Translations under genes and position numbers: made by a program
The notes under the pieces: model-generated
Database searches by the model: none
Told to the model about the DNA's origin: nothing
What the model saw: the letters and a program-made list of their open reading frames with translations, nothing else
Shown: positions 1 to 9,069 of the stretch, one piece after another
Layout: each line of letters starts with the position of its first letter
Position numbering within the stretch: the stretch's first letter is position 1
Assembly: GCF_000003815.2 (NCBI RefSeq)
Contig: NC_049984.1
Span: 15,947,159-15,974,868, forward strand
Direction of reading: 5' to 3'
DNA from: Branchiostoma floridae
Taxonomy: Eukaryota > Chordata > Leptocardii > Amphioxiformes > Branchiostomatidae
Length of the DNA: 27,710 bases

Positions 1-1004
1 AAAAAAAAAAGAATTCCCTTTTTTTCCCCAATCTTAACCTTAAAAGGGATTTTTATGGGGGTATATATCCAACTCTATTTTGGGTCCATATGGGAGTCTT
101 TACCCTCCATCCAGGCTCCCCATGTCGCTAGAAAAATGATTGAAAATTGGCCAAATTTAGGCACTTAATATGTCCCACGGTCTCATGGTCGATGGTCTCA
201 ACCCATACCCATCGTCCAGCTAACTTCTCTAGCATGTAATGTGTCTAATGCCTATACTATTTTTCCAGCAACCTGTGGAGCCTCGTAGAGGCTATAAGAA
301 TTCCATACAGACCTAATACGGACATGAATATGACACGCACGTGTGACTGCACCTACATATACGTCAAAGAATAGCGCTCCTGTGACCGTGTGACCGCTCC
401 CTAAGCTGGGTGTATACAATTATATCGAGGTATGAAGAATCTGATTGAAAATTTCTGCCATGATAAGTGAGTGTCTCTTGCGAATGTGACATGCCATGGT
501 GTGTATGAAATACCATGTGTTAAACTGATGCGCTTGATAAATGCCAAACTCTTCACGATAGACCCTGAAGAGAGCGTTCCTAAGCGCTGTGGAATTGATT
601 ATCGACAGGACCTTTTCTACAATTAACAATGACTGGTACGACAGAGTTTACAGGTGGACAGGTCTTACACGGTTGCTTCATCTTATGGATAGATGATGGA
701 TGGATGATGTCTACCTACTGTGGTTGCAACTTTGTATTTTTTTCCTCATGAAAAATGTTGTTGGTTTGGTGATGTGTGTGTGTGTATTTGTGTGTGTGTG
801 TATGTGTGTGTGTGTGTGTGTGTGTCTGTGCGTGCGTCCGTGTGTGCGTGCACGTGTGTGTGTGCGTGCGTGCGTGTGCGTGCGTGCGGGTGCGTGCTTG
901 CGTGCGTGTGTGTGTATGTGTGTGTGTGTCCTTCTAAGAGGTCTGTAATCTGACTCATCGTCAAGATATCATAAGGCTGATACTGTCGATATTAATGTTT
1001 CTAG
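1..1004. other. Non-coding left flank with TG microsatellite
   Basis: No exon could be supported here. The first bases are homopolymer-rich. The end of the stretch is the 3' part of an intron that terminates in a TTTCTAG acceptor before the first recognised CAP exon. The exon(s) for the signal peptide and the start of the CAP domain must lie left of the window or be unrecognised here. Confidence 0.6.
770..930. repeat. (TG)n / (TGCG)n microsatellite
   Basis: About 160 bases of alternating purine-pyrimidine TG dinucleotides, with interspersed TGCG and TGTA variants. Open reading frames on both strands here (poly Cys-Val or His-Thr) are artefacts of the dinucleotide repeat. Long alternating TG/CG tracts can adopt Z-DNA; that is general knowledge, not shown here. 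Confidence 0.95.
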
Positions 1005-1103
1005 GACTGGGACATTGAGCTGGAAAAGATGGCGAAGGATTGGGCGACTTGCTCCCGACTTGGTACGAGGGAGACAAATCTGGTCGGGGAACTGTTCGGA
1101 CAG
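1005..1103 (+). CDS. CAP exon A
   Basis: 33 codons, phase 0 at both ends, acceptor TTTCTAG and donor CAG|GTAAGG. Encodes the helix beginning DWDIELEKMAKDWATC, typical of the second CAP helix (W-x-x-x-L-x-x-x-A-x-x-W-A-x-x-C), and ends LFGQ, the first half of the GxNI/GxNL motif. Confidence 0.85.
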
Positions 1104-3208
1104 GTAAGGACATTGTAGCATTTTCTCATAGATTATGTAAATGAGACTCTAATTTGCATTAATTATGTCTGATAATGTTCATCTTTACTTAGCTCCCGAG
1201 TACACGAAGTTGTCTTTCTATAGTTCGATAGTAATGCATGCAGCACACGTAAAATTGTTTCCAAAGTTAACTTTTTCCTTGGGCCGAATATGATTGAAAA
1301 ATTTCATCGTAAATTTTATCGAATATCGTATGATTTTATCATGATTTCTCAGGGGCATCCGTTTTTTACCTCGTAATACCCGCAACTAGCCATGAAAATC
1401 CCCAGGGAAATATGCAAAGAACTGTAGTTGTGGCTAATGAACTTTATTGTCCTTTTTTACTTTCCTGGGAAACTTTGTTTTTGTAGTAGTCGGCACGACT
1501 CAATTTCCTATTTCATTTGTGTCTGGCCCGTATTTCAGTCTATGTCCTACAATGAATTATGACGCGCCACAAAACTTAACGATGTCGCCTTGGACAGTTT
1601 CCAACCGATACCAGGCGAGTTTTAAACAGAACTAAGCCATAACACTTTACAGGAAATGTAGTGGATGGTATTACATACTTGGTATTTGTACATTTAGTCG
1701 AATTGGATTGTAGCCTATAACCTTGTACAATGACACATTCTGTTAGCAATAAAACAATGTATTTCGCGTAAAGGCAGTGTATTCTTTAAGCCACAATCTA
1801 GACTGGCTCTGTATAGTTATTGAATAATGCACTACGTACGAGTCCATTACAATCTGTTACGGTCGTAATTTCTTGCCCTGCAGAATATAGCATTGTCGCC
1901 AGAGGGCGATGTGGTGGGGTTACTACAACAGTGGATGGCACAGCAGGAGCATTACAACTACCACAATAACACGTGCGCTGGGAACAACACATGTAGAGAC
2001 TATCTGCAGGTAAAGTTTAGAGTTTTATCTAGATTCGTAGACCTCTTCATGAATAATCTAGTGTCACATTCCGAGACCGCATCGCTCAGTGTAATACTGT
2101 AAATGCAAAAACTTTCGCGGTGGTTTATAATGTTCGCGGTTTTCGCGGTGACCGCTTGACCTCGAATCAAAAACCACCGCGAACATTTTTCCATGGCAGT
2201 TAGCGACTATACAGTGCATGGTACTACCGCGAACTTAAAACCACGGTGACCGTAAAAAGTCATTTCTCCCGCTACCGCGAAATTAAATACCCGCGCCGCG
2301 AACATTTAGAGTATAACCAACTGCTGTTGTCCTGCCATATGCCTGCGAAGCTGGTGTATCAGAAAGGAACAAAATGAAGAATGTACTGTTCTGTACACTA
2401 TACTCTATTTGTATTTTAAGGCAATTTTCAACCTTAGATTTGTATTTTGCTATTTTTACGCTCGCATCAGTTTTCGGGTTCCCAGAGGATGCCATCCACA
2501 TAATCAAATCAACATGGCCATACGGGTTTTTGAAGGGTAAACTATTCACAGGCGTATGATTCACATTACATTCACCACGTTTCCTCCTTCATACCCAGTG
2601 AACACATGTGCACACATGTGCAAGTTATTCCAGATGACGCCGTGCATGCAGCGTTGGTGACACTATAACGTTCTGCTATGTCTCGGGGCAATAAAGAATA
2701 AACCATTATGGAATTGAGAATTGTAACGGTTGTCAGCAACGATAAGGAAACGTCTTGCTGCAATAAAAGGGCTAGGGAGCGTTCTATTATATCACCAAAG
2801 TGGCATCGGACGAACAGTCGAAGAAGCCTGAATTCCTACACAATACAAAAAAGAACTCTTTTTTGCATTAATGCGATAGAACTGACTCCAGTAGCATTTC
2901 TGCCAATCAATAAAAATAACTAATCGTAACTACTAAAGGATTTTGGATTCAGGATTGTACTCATCTAAGCACAGTCTACTAGGTAACGCCCTATGTCCAA
3001 GGTTCGACCGCTGAAACACAAGTGTCAAACAACCCTAGTCTCTCTGTCTCTCATTTTCTCTCATTCTCTCTCTCACACACACACTCTCTCTCACTGATAG
3101 TGTATGTGTGAGAGAGAGAGAGAGTCACTCTCTCTCTCACACTCTGTCTCTCTCACACATACACTAACATGGACACCGTCTCACAAGCACATACATCACA
3201 CACACACA

Positions 3209-3260
<52 letters not shown>

Positions 3261-6190
3261 CACACACACATACATACATACTGTCTCACAAGCACGTACA
3301 TATGCGCGTGCGCGCGCGCGCACACACACACACACACTGACTCTCTCATTCTGTCTCTGCCTCTCTGTCTCTCTCTGTCCCTCTGACTCTCTCGTCACTC
3401 GATGACCCATGAGAATTATTTTCCCCAGATGGTTTGGGCAGCGACAAACCGGGTTGGCTGCGCCATTGCGGCAAACTGCGAGACCAAAGAACGGAAGATC
3501 AGCATGCTGGTGTGCTACTACTCTCCACCGTGAGTCAAGAACATCAGAACATTCTAAGACTTTACAACATGTTCACCTTTATCCGCGAGGAACCTATATC
3601 CATAGTATTTCAGAATATGCTATTTAGGGTTTATTAGGTCGATGGGTAGTGGTTTGAAACAACACTGTGTTCTCAAAATATTGTAATTAGAAATCACCCT
3701 CCGTCTAGTTGAGATCCCTAAATACCCCACACTCAATTCAACGGATATAGGTTACCCTTCGGATAAAGGTAAATAAGTGTTACCAATATCAATTCCACTA
3801 AAGCGGTGACATTGCTTCGACCTAACATTTGACAGAGCGTTCAACGAATGCGAAAGGCTTTTTTTCTCAAAATTGTTTGATAGACATAACGTTTTCGTAT
3901 ATGCCAGTTCACCATTGATGACGATGACCATTGCCTTGTTAAGTCTTTTTCCGGGTAATGCAAATCAAATGTTCACTATCACATGTGTGTCTCCTATGTT
4001 TCTACCATCTTTTCCGAATGAGCCCGTTTTGGCATAATCTTTACGGTTATATTTTCTCTCTTCCTAAAGTGCAATGTCAATACGTAGGTCATGTGAAATC
4101 AACTAGCCCTCGTTTATTTCTTTATTCATTATTTAATAGGATGGAAAGGTGGACTAAGCCGTACCGACTAGGGGAGTCCTGTACTAAGTGTCCTACCGAA
4201 GCTTCATTTTGCGACAAAGGACTGTGTGGTAAGTATTTTACGATTAGCAAAAATTGATTGTTTACCTCTATTATTTAACAATCTATGATGTATAAAGAAT
4301 GAATTCATGCATATATACTTTACTTTTTTTATATGATAACTTGCATACAAGTTAGCTTATTATCACGTATTGATACATCATTTTGCACATGTACTTTCCT
4401 AGAACTATTATTGAGTGGGACTCGTTGCCACAAAGTAGTACAATAAATGCATCCTTATCCTCACTAAATAGCTTCAAACAACATTTGCTGTCAGACATGC
4501 AAAGATAAGGTGTTAAAGGTCGTTCAATGCAGTATAGATACAGACATAACGTCATACATTTTTTGTCTTCATATTTCAGTTCCTTGCAATGAAATTGATA
4601 CAGAGATGTGTGGTAAGTTGTATTTCTTTTAAAGAGCCCTCGTGTCTGGGTGACCTAGCCTTGAGTCACACACACATATCTGGACGTAATTGAAAGGACA
4701 CCCAGACGTAATGAATTCGAAATGACACCGAGACGTAAGGACAAGGACACCGAGACAAACCTTAATGAAAAGTGTCTTGATGTAGTGTACCCCTGTGTAC
4801 AATGACGTTAGCATCTGGGATCATCTGGGATCTAATGTGCTGAAGAAAATATGTTTTCAAATAAATCATATGCATTAAAAATTGTCTAGACGTTAGAAAT
4901 TCCACCAACGATTGTACAAACTGCCAATTGCAATGATTGTGAAACAAATGCTGATCTCATACTACGTGCTCATACTTTCTTACTACGTACTCTTGTTTGG
5001 GGTAAAATAGCACTATAGAACCGTAGCTACGTACCAGTAGATGACATGCTTAGTTGTACAATTGCTGTGCAATAAAGTTATTTCTATAAAAATACGTACG
5101 TGTGAGGTGGAGACTAGGTCTAATTTTGGCAACTAAAATTCATGTGGTACAATGTTAAACTTTCTTCCAACACAAAGGTACATATACACAGGAATAAGAG
5201 TTTCAACGACTACTGTTACCTTCTTCAGGATCAATGCTGATGACCAATCACCTCGGAACGTAAAAGTAAAAGCTACAGACATGTGAACTTATAAACACGT
5301 GATCTTGCGGATACGTGACGTCAGCAGTTGGTCAAACGTGCCAGAAAATTTGACCCTATACATATACCTTTGTGTTGGAAGAAAGTTTAGCATTGCGGCA
5401 TGATCACTACCAACACAGATGCGCTTCCATGATAATGACTATTACAATATTTTCGACAGAATGCAAGCTCACCTGTGGCAAGCCTGGTGTCGGGTCTGGC
5501 ACTCTGGACAGGAAAACGTGTTCTTGTATGTGTGAGCTGGGGACAGGTCCGAACTGTGACGGTGCGGTACTTCTAACTCTACATTCCTAAAAGAGAGCAA
5601 TACATGGGTTGGGTCATCAATGTAGCAGTTTTTAAACTGCTAACTTAAAAGTAATTAATTTGGACACACTGTTAAATCAAATACAATTTGGTCCTTATTT
5701 GAGTGTCTCTGTGTTTTCCAAGCTTCCCTGTGTTTTCCAAACGTCTCTGTTTTCCAAGCGTCTCTGTTTTTCCAAGCGTCTCCGTAACTTTCCAAGCGTC
5801 TCTGTATTTTTCCAAACGTCTGTGTTTTCCAAACGTCTCTGTATTTTATCAAACGTCTCTGTACTCTTCCAAGCGTCTCTGTGTCTTTTCAAGCGTATCT
5901 GTATTTTTCCAAGCGTCTTTGTGTTTTCAAAGAGTCTATGTACATTATGTGTTTCATGATGTTCTGAACAAAACTAGGCCCAATAAAAGCAGGACGCAGA
6001 ATAAGTCACATACACATTTTCTCAGTTTTATTTGTTTGTTTGTTTGCTTCTACAGAGGAGTGTGCGAACCCGATTTGGCACGAAGACGGTTTTGATGAGT
6101 GTGCGTACTGGGAGGGGGTACCCGGAGACTGCGATATTCACAGAGAGTGGCACGTGCGCTACTGCCCTGCTAACTGTCACTTCGGCTGCC
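1005..6190 (+). CDS. CAP domain + EGF-like + ShK-like secreted protein (partial gene, 7 exons)
   Basis: Seven exons join in phase: 1005-1103, 1884-2009, 3429-3529, 4140-4228, 4580-4612, 5460-5561 and 6056-6190. Every junction has AG/GT and the phases are 0,0,2,1,1,1,1. The first three exons give a CAP (CRISP/antigen 5/PR-1) core: a W-A-x-x-C helix, GQNIA across the first junction, the W...YNY region, then DYLQMVWAAT and LVCYY. Exon 4 gives the Cys-rich link, exons 5-6 an EGF-like Cys pattern, and exon 7 a ShK-like module. CAP proteins of this layout are normally secreted; CRISP and GLIPR/PI16-type proteins are relatives. The signal peptide exon is not visible. The four residues that usually line the CAP cavity all appear substituted (see findings). 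The gene converges on the ankyrin gene. Family call is firm; no orthologue is claimed. Confidence 0.85.
1884..2009 (+). CDS. CAP exon B
   Basis: 42 codons, phase 0-0, acceptor CTGCAG and donor CAG|GTAAAG. Starts NIA, completing GQNIA. Contains the tryptophan helix (LLQQWMAQQEHYNY), two N-x-T sequons in NNTC stretches, and CRDYLQ where CAP proteins usually have GHYTQ. Confidence 0.87.
2097..2311. mobile_element. GCGG-rich foldback MITE, TA-flanked
   Basis: About 215 bases of imperfect internal inverted repeats built from TTCGCGGTGG and CCACCGCGAA motifs. The ends are similar inverted sequences (CTGTAAATG on the left, CATTTAGAG on the right), each flanked by TA. It lies in the intron between CAP exons B and C. 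A TA target and lack of coding capacity fit a Tc1/mariner-type MITE; the family name is inference. Confidence 0.6.
3036..3400. repeat. (CT)n/(CA)n/(GA)n compound microsatellite
   Basis: A long compound dinucleotide tract with CT, CA and short GA and GC-CA alternations, just upstream of CAP exon C. Open frames on both strands are repeat artefacts. A GA run at 3110-3123 faces CT runs, so a hairpin is possible. Confidence 0.95.
3429..3529 (+). CDS. CAP exon C
   Basis: 101 bases, phase 0 in and 2 out, acceptor CCCCAG and donor GTGAGT. Starts MVWAATNRVGCAIAANC, completing the CAP1-type signature after DYLQ, and continues to MLVCYYSPP, the last core strand of the CAP domain. An ATG at the exon start is internal methionine, not a start codon. 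Confidence 0.88.
4140..4228 (+). CDS. Cys-rich linker exon D after the CAP domain
   Basis: 89 bases, phase 2 in and 1 out, acceptor AATAG and donor GTAAGT. Encodes a segment with KPYRLGESCTKC and a further CxxxxLC, the usual PY-x-x-G-x-x-C-x-x-C hinge that follows a CAP core. Confidence 0.8.
4580..4612 (+). CDS. Micro-exon E, Cys-rich linker
   Basis: Only 33 bases, phase 1-1, acceptor TTTCAG and donor GTAAGT. Encodes V-PCNEIDTEMC, adding two cysteines. Supported by perfect phase with its neighbours and by similarity of the C-x(n)-C spacing to the hinge of CAP proteins. An exon finder would easily miss it. Confidence 0.7.
4690..4760. repeat. Short degenerate tandem repeat (GGACACCSAGACGTAA)
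   Basis: Three imperfect units of roughly 25-30 bases containing GACACC-AGACGTAA or close variants, in the intron after micro-exon E. The sequence GTGTCTGGGTG about 50 bases upstream is an inverted partner of the first unit, so a small hairpin is possible. Confidence 0.55.
5150..5395. mobile_element. MITE with long terminal inverted repeats
   Basis: The left end (CAATGTTAAACTTTCTTCC onward) and the right end (reverse complement of the sequence ending GAAAGTTTAGCATTG) match over about 35 bases with few mismatches. Total length is about 246 bases and there is no coding capacity. The target duplication was not resolved. It ends 64 bases before the EGF-like exon, so it may carry or displace splicing signals. 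Confidence 0.65.
5460..5561 (+). CDS. EGF-like exon F
   Basis: 102 bases, phase 1-1, acceptor CGACAG and donor G|GTGCGG. Encodes ECKLTCGKPGVGSG, then CSCMC and ELGTGPNCDG, an EGF-like cysteine pattern (C-x3-C ... C-x-C-x-C ... G-x-x-C). Phase 1-1 exons are typical of EGF modules that shuffle as units. The donor is non-consensus after GT; the next GT (GTACTT) would break the frame into exon G. Confidence 0.75.
5701..5946. repeat. Minisatellite, 20-26 bp unit
   Basis: About eleven degenerate copies of a unit close to GTCTCTGTATTTTCCAAGC, in the intron between the EGF-like and ShK-like exons. The unit length is often a multiple that keeps reading frames open, which produces spurious FQTSLF-type ORFs on both strands. 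Pyrimidine-rich on the sense strand. Confidence 0.9.
6056..6190 (+). CDS. ShK-like six-cysteine exon G
   Basis: 135 bases, phase 1-1, acceptor TCTACAG and donor C|GTGAGT. Six cysteines are arranged C-x12-C-x9-C-x10-C-x3-C-x3-C, with aromatic W/Y residues and the ending CPANCHFGC. This resembles the ShKT fold, whose usual ending is C-x3-C-x2-C. ShK-like modules are common in secreted animal enzymes and adhesion proteins, and one beside a CAP domain does not imply a toxin. Confidence 0.75.
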
Positions 6191-6379
6191 GTGAGTACCA
6201 AGATATAACAAGCTCCTTCGCAGACATAGCTAGCAGCGTTATTTTTTCGTGGGAGCGCTGATTTTCAATTTACAGCATTTGGCTAATGTTCTCTAGATAA
6301 CGCTATTACAAGAGTTCAGCTCGCACCGTATGAATCCCTCTCCCGACATTAAAGAACCTTAGCATATAACTCATGAAAG

Positions 6380-6600
6380 TTTATATGTGTTGGTAGAAGT
6401 CATTGTGGAACAAGTTGAACTGTAATTTCCTACAAAAAATTGGACTTACCCAAATTCTCAACTGATCAGCTTCGGTCTTCGTCAAGGTATGAACAATCCA
6501 CTGCTGTTGTGACGTCACGTTATGCAGATAGAACACGTGACTCAGTGTGAGCAGTGGATCGTAAGTTGCTTGCAGGAAGTCTATGGTGCCCACCTTCTCT
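6380..6600. repeat. Dispersed-repeat-like segment with foldback
   Basis: Contains a hairpin with arms AATCCACTGCT near 6494 and AGCAGTGGATC near 6548. A TGACGTCACGTT / AACACGTGAC pair lies between the arms. The left part has the reverse complement of a GACGAAGACCGAAGCTGA-type motif that looks like part of a dispersed repeat. No family is named. Confidence 0.35.
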
Positions 6601-6714
6601 GTTTAACCCTAGTCCGTGTAGAAAATTGCGGATCTAGCGCTCCCGCAAACGTTAACAATAAAAACCAGCGCTGATATGTCTGAGAATTAGGCTAAATGCT
6701 GCAATCTTTGCGCA

Positions 6715-6790
6715 TCATAATAATAGGTGATACGTTTTGATTGTGAAGGTCGCGGGTTCTATTCTCAGTCGAGTCATAGAAGACTTTTAA
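6715..6790 (+). repeat. Degenerate tRNA-derived SINE-like fragment
   Basis: GTGAAGGTCGCGGGTTCTATTCTC resembles a tRNA pol III B box region (GGTTCRANYCC) preceded by anticodon-arm-like sequence. No intact acceptor stem or A box was found, so this is not a functional tRNA gene. Weak call. Confidence 0.3.
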
Positions 6791-7206
6791 AATGGTACAT
6801 ACTACTTTTATTGCTTATCACTTACGATCAGCACTTGTGTGAAAGATTTCGGTCCGGTTGAGCTACCAGAGAACCAGCCCCCCTTATATAGTACCTTTGT
6901 AGTTGTGTGGCCCAAGGGCTATAGAGACGGAGATGGACATCATACATCAAAATGGCGTGTGATGTTTTGATAGAATTCTCTATTTACTATCATTACTTCC
7001 GTTTAAAGAGCTACCGTGAAGTCGCCCCAAATCTACAACGTGAGGCTCCACCTAGCGAATTTTATGAAAACTGAACCAGAATGCTTCGGTTGTAGTAACC
7101 ATGGAATGTTTCCTCACAGGGACGAAGTGAGTCTGTAACGCCAAGTGTGTGCAGTTGCTGTCGAGAAGGAATGTCATCTAAAGCAGCAATATCATCATCT
7201 GCATCT

Positions 7207-7354
7207 TTTACATGTACATCCTTTTGCCATGCATTAAGAAATGTTGAGAATTGTTGGAACATATTTAAGCTTCGCATATGTATACATTTACGTCCTTTTA
7301 CCATGCATGTAGAAATGTTGAGAATTGTTGGAACATAATCTTCGCCTATGTAGA
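7207..7354. repeat. Two-copy 74-bp tandem repeat
   Basis: The segment containing AGAAATGTTGAGAATTGTTG starts at 7237 and again at 7311, giving a 74-bp period. Flanking CCATGCAT and GGAACATA are also repeated. This is a small recent duplication in non-coding DNA upstream of the putative last exon of the CAP gene. Confidence 0.85.
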
Positions 7355-7495
7355 ATCCGCAAAGGTTTTTTTTTATTCGAAACTGAACACAAGAAATGCG
7401 AGGTCTTATCTGTTAGATTTCTTCACTCATTGTTTCTTCTTTCGTATCAATATCTACTGAATATTTGCTGTATTAGTCTGTCGGGATTTTGTCAG

Positions 7496-7790
7496 TATGG
7501 TGACATAAAATGTAAATGTGACTTGGAAGGAACACCTGTTTTGTCAATACATACCTTTCACTGTAACGGAAAAACATGATAATCGTTGATAAATTATACA
7601 ACATGCAAATCTTTGTCAACTGTTACATTGATAAGGAAGGCAAATGAATTTTATTCATTCATTCAGCAGTATGTAATTCAAAATATTGACATGTTGCAAA
7701 TAACCTATGAATTTTCTACAAAATCAGAATGAATGTACAAGAAAAATATTACTATGTAAACTAGTTTTTGCTTGAAACAATAAATATTGG
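7496..7790 (+). other. Possible terminal exon and 3' UTR of the CAP/EGF/ShK gene
   Basis: A pyrimidine-rich tract ends TTTTGTCAG at 7495. Spliced from exon G in phase 1 it reads only L-W-stop. A second possible acceptor, TATTAG at 7476, gives about ten residues before a stop. In a third frame the same DNA has YGDIKCKCDLEG, which would need a phase-0 donor that is not seen. An AATAAA at 7779-7784 is a plausible poly(A) signal. The terminal exon is therefore located only approximately. Confidence 0.35.
7779..7784 (+). terminator. Candidate poly(A) signal AATAAA for the CAP gene
   Basis: Canonical AATAAA, the first one downstream of exon G in a transcript-appropriate place; TG-rich sequence follows. 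No cDNA support is available. Confidence 0.35.
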
Positions 7791-9069
7791 TGACATTTCT
7801 GACCATACACAATTGTAGTCTGATTTTAATTAACTTATTGGTAATGAGCACCTTAAGACCAAATCTTTCACCATTTAAAAAATTATGAATAAATTAATCG
7901 GACATTAACATAATCTTTAATAACATCTGCATTGACATTGCACATAAAACAAGGCAGGCCTTATGCATAAATACATTGTATTTTTATCAATTATGTATCA
8001 GCTATGCATAGCGTTATGGACTGCAAAATTATGTACTAGTATGCAACCAAAAATCATCAATACACTAAGTTTGGAACTTTCCACATTTAACTTTTTTTCT
8101 TCTTGTACATAAACAATAGTCGATCTTCAATGAGGAGGCATAAAACATTCTTGTTTAGGAGACACCACTAGTTAGCTAACTAATAGTTTCTGCTAGGTAT
8201 AGATGACCATGTATATAATAGGTATACTTTTAGGGGGGTTCACATCTGTGAGTATATCAAGTCTGTTTGAGTTCCATATTGAGATTTTTTGGCTATATAT
8301 GGTAAAGTTTGCATCCAAAGAAGTCATTTTTAGTTCAATTACCAGGCTGCACAATGATGAGTCAAAGTAAAAAAAAAAACTTTTCCCCAAAATTGTCAAA
8401 GCCATAAATGCCAAATGGTTATGGACTTCAATGAATCACAAAGTACCAACTTTCCCATTGACTCCATATGTAGTTAGTACTATCACATACTTCTTAGTGA
8501 AACAGTCACCAAATCACCTAAAGCTTTGCCTATAACATCTAACTTCAGTCTGCAACCCTTTGGGGGTGAAGAAAACTAATTGCAAGATTGGTGTCATCAC
8601 CATTAATGACTATTGAAAAATACCACTATAATTATAGTACAGCTGGATTTCAAAAGATAGATTTTTCAAAAATTTAGATATCCAATGACTTGTGTTTGCT
8701 GGAGTCTCCTGTGTGGTACTAAATATTAAATTTTTAAATGATGTTTATCGACTTCAATTTGGATTTACTTGCTGTACTTTCTATACACTATTGGGCCAAA
8801 TCTATTTAATCCATTTGTATTCTCCATATATCTATGAAACAGTTGTCTCATTAAAGATAAATGCACCCCATACCATTTTTACTATTGATGGGAACCTGTA
8901 CAGGTAATACATGTTAGAGGGTGCTAAGTTCAACTTGGTAACTATTAGAAACAAACCAAAAATCAAACTGGACCAGTGCATACAGAGCATTTTGCTTGGT
9001 TATTGTGCTACATAATCCATTCAAATTTCTAATTCTTTCAGTCTATGTGCTGTGATTGGTTGGGGCACC
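7791..9069. other. AT-rich intergenic DNA between convergent genes
   Basis: No exon-like sequence with flanking splice sites was seen on either strand. It should hold the 3' UTR of the minus-strand ankyrin gene. A TTTAAT near 8807 (ATTAAA on the minus strand) is a possible poly(A) signal for it. Confidence 0.5.

Noticed and set aside
700-964. Cys/Val-rich and His/Thr-rich ORFs on both strands
   Set aside because: They are translations of the TG/CA dinucleotide repeat and have no splice sites or codon bias of their own.
2998-3020. tRNA B-box-like GGTTCGACC
   Set aside because: No matching A box, acceptor stem or anticodon arm could be folded around it.
3104-3410. Overlapping ORFs rich in Ser, Leu, His, Thr, Arg and Glu
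   Set aside because: Produced by the CT/CA microsatellite; all frames are open because the repeat lacks stops.
5701-5946. CRISPR-like array
   Set aside because: Units are contiguous and degenerate with no unique spacers, and the DNA is eukaryotic; it is a minisatellite.
5655-6095. Overlapping ORFs of up to 130 residues with repeated FSKRLC/FQTSL
   Set aside because: They translate the minisatellite in intron DNA; only the segment from 6056 is supported as an exon, in its own frame.
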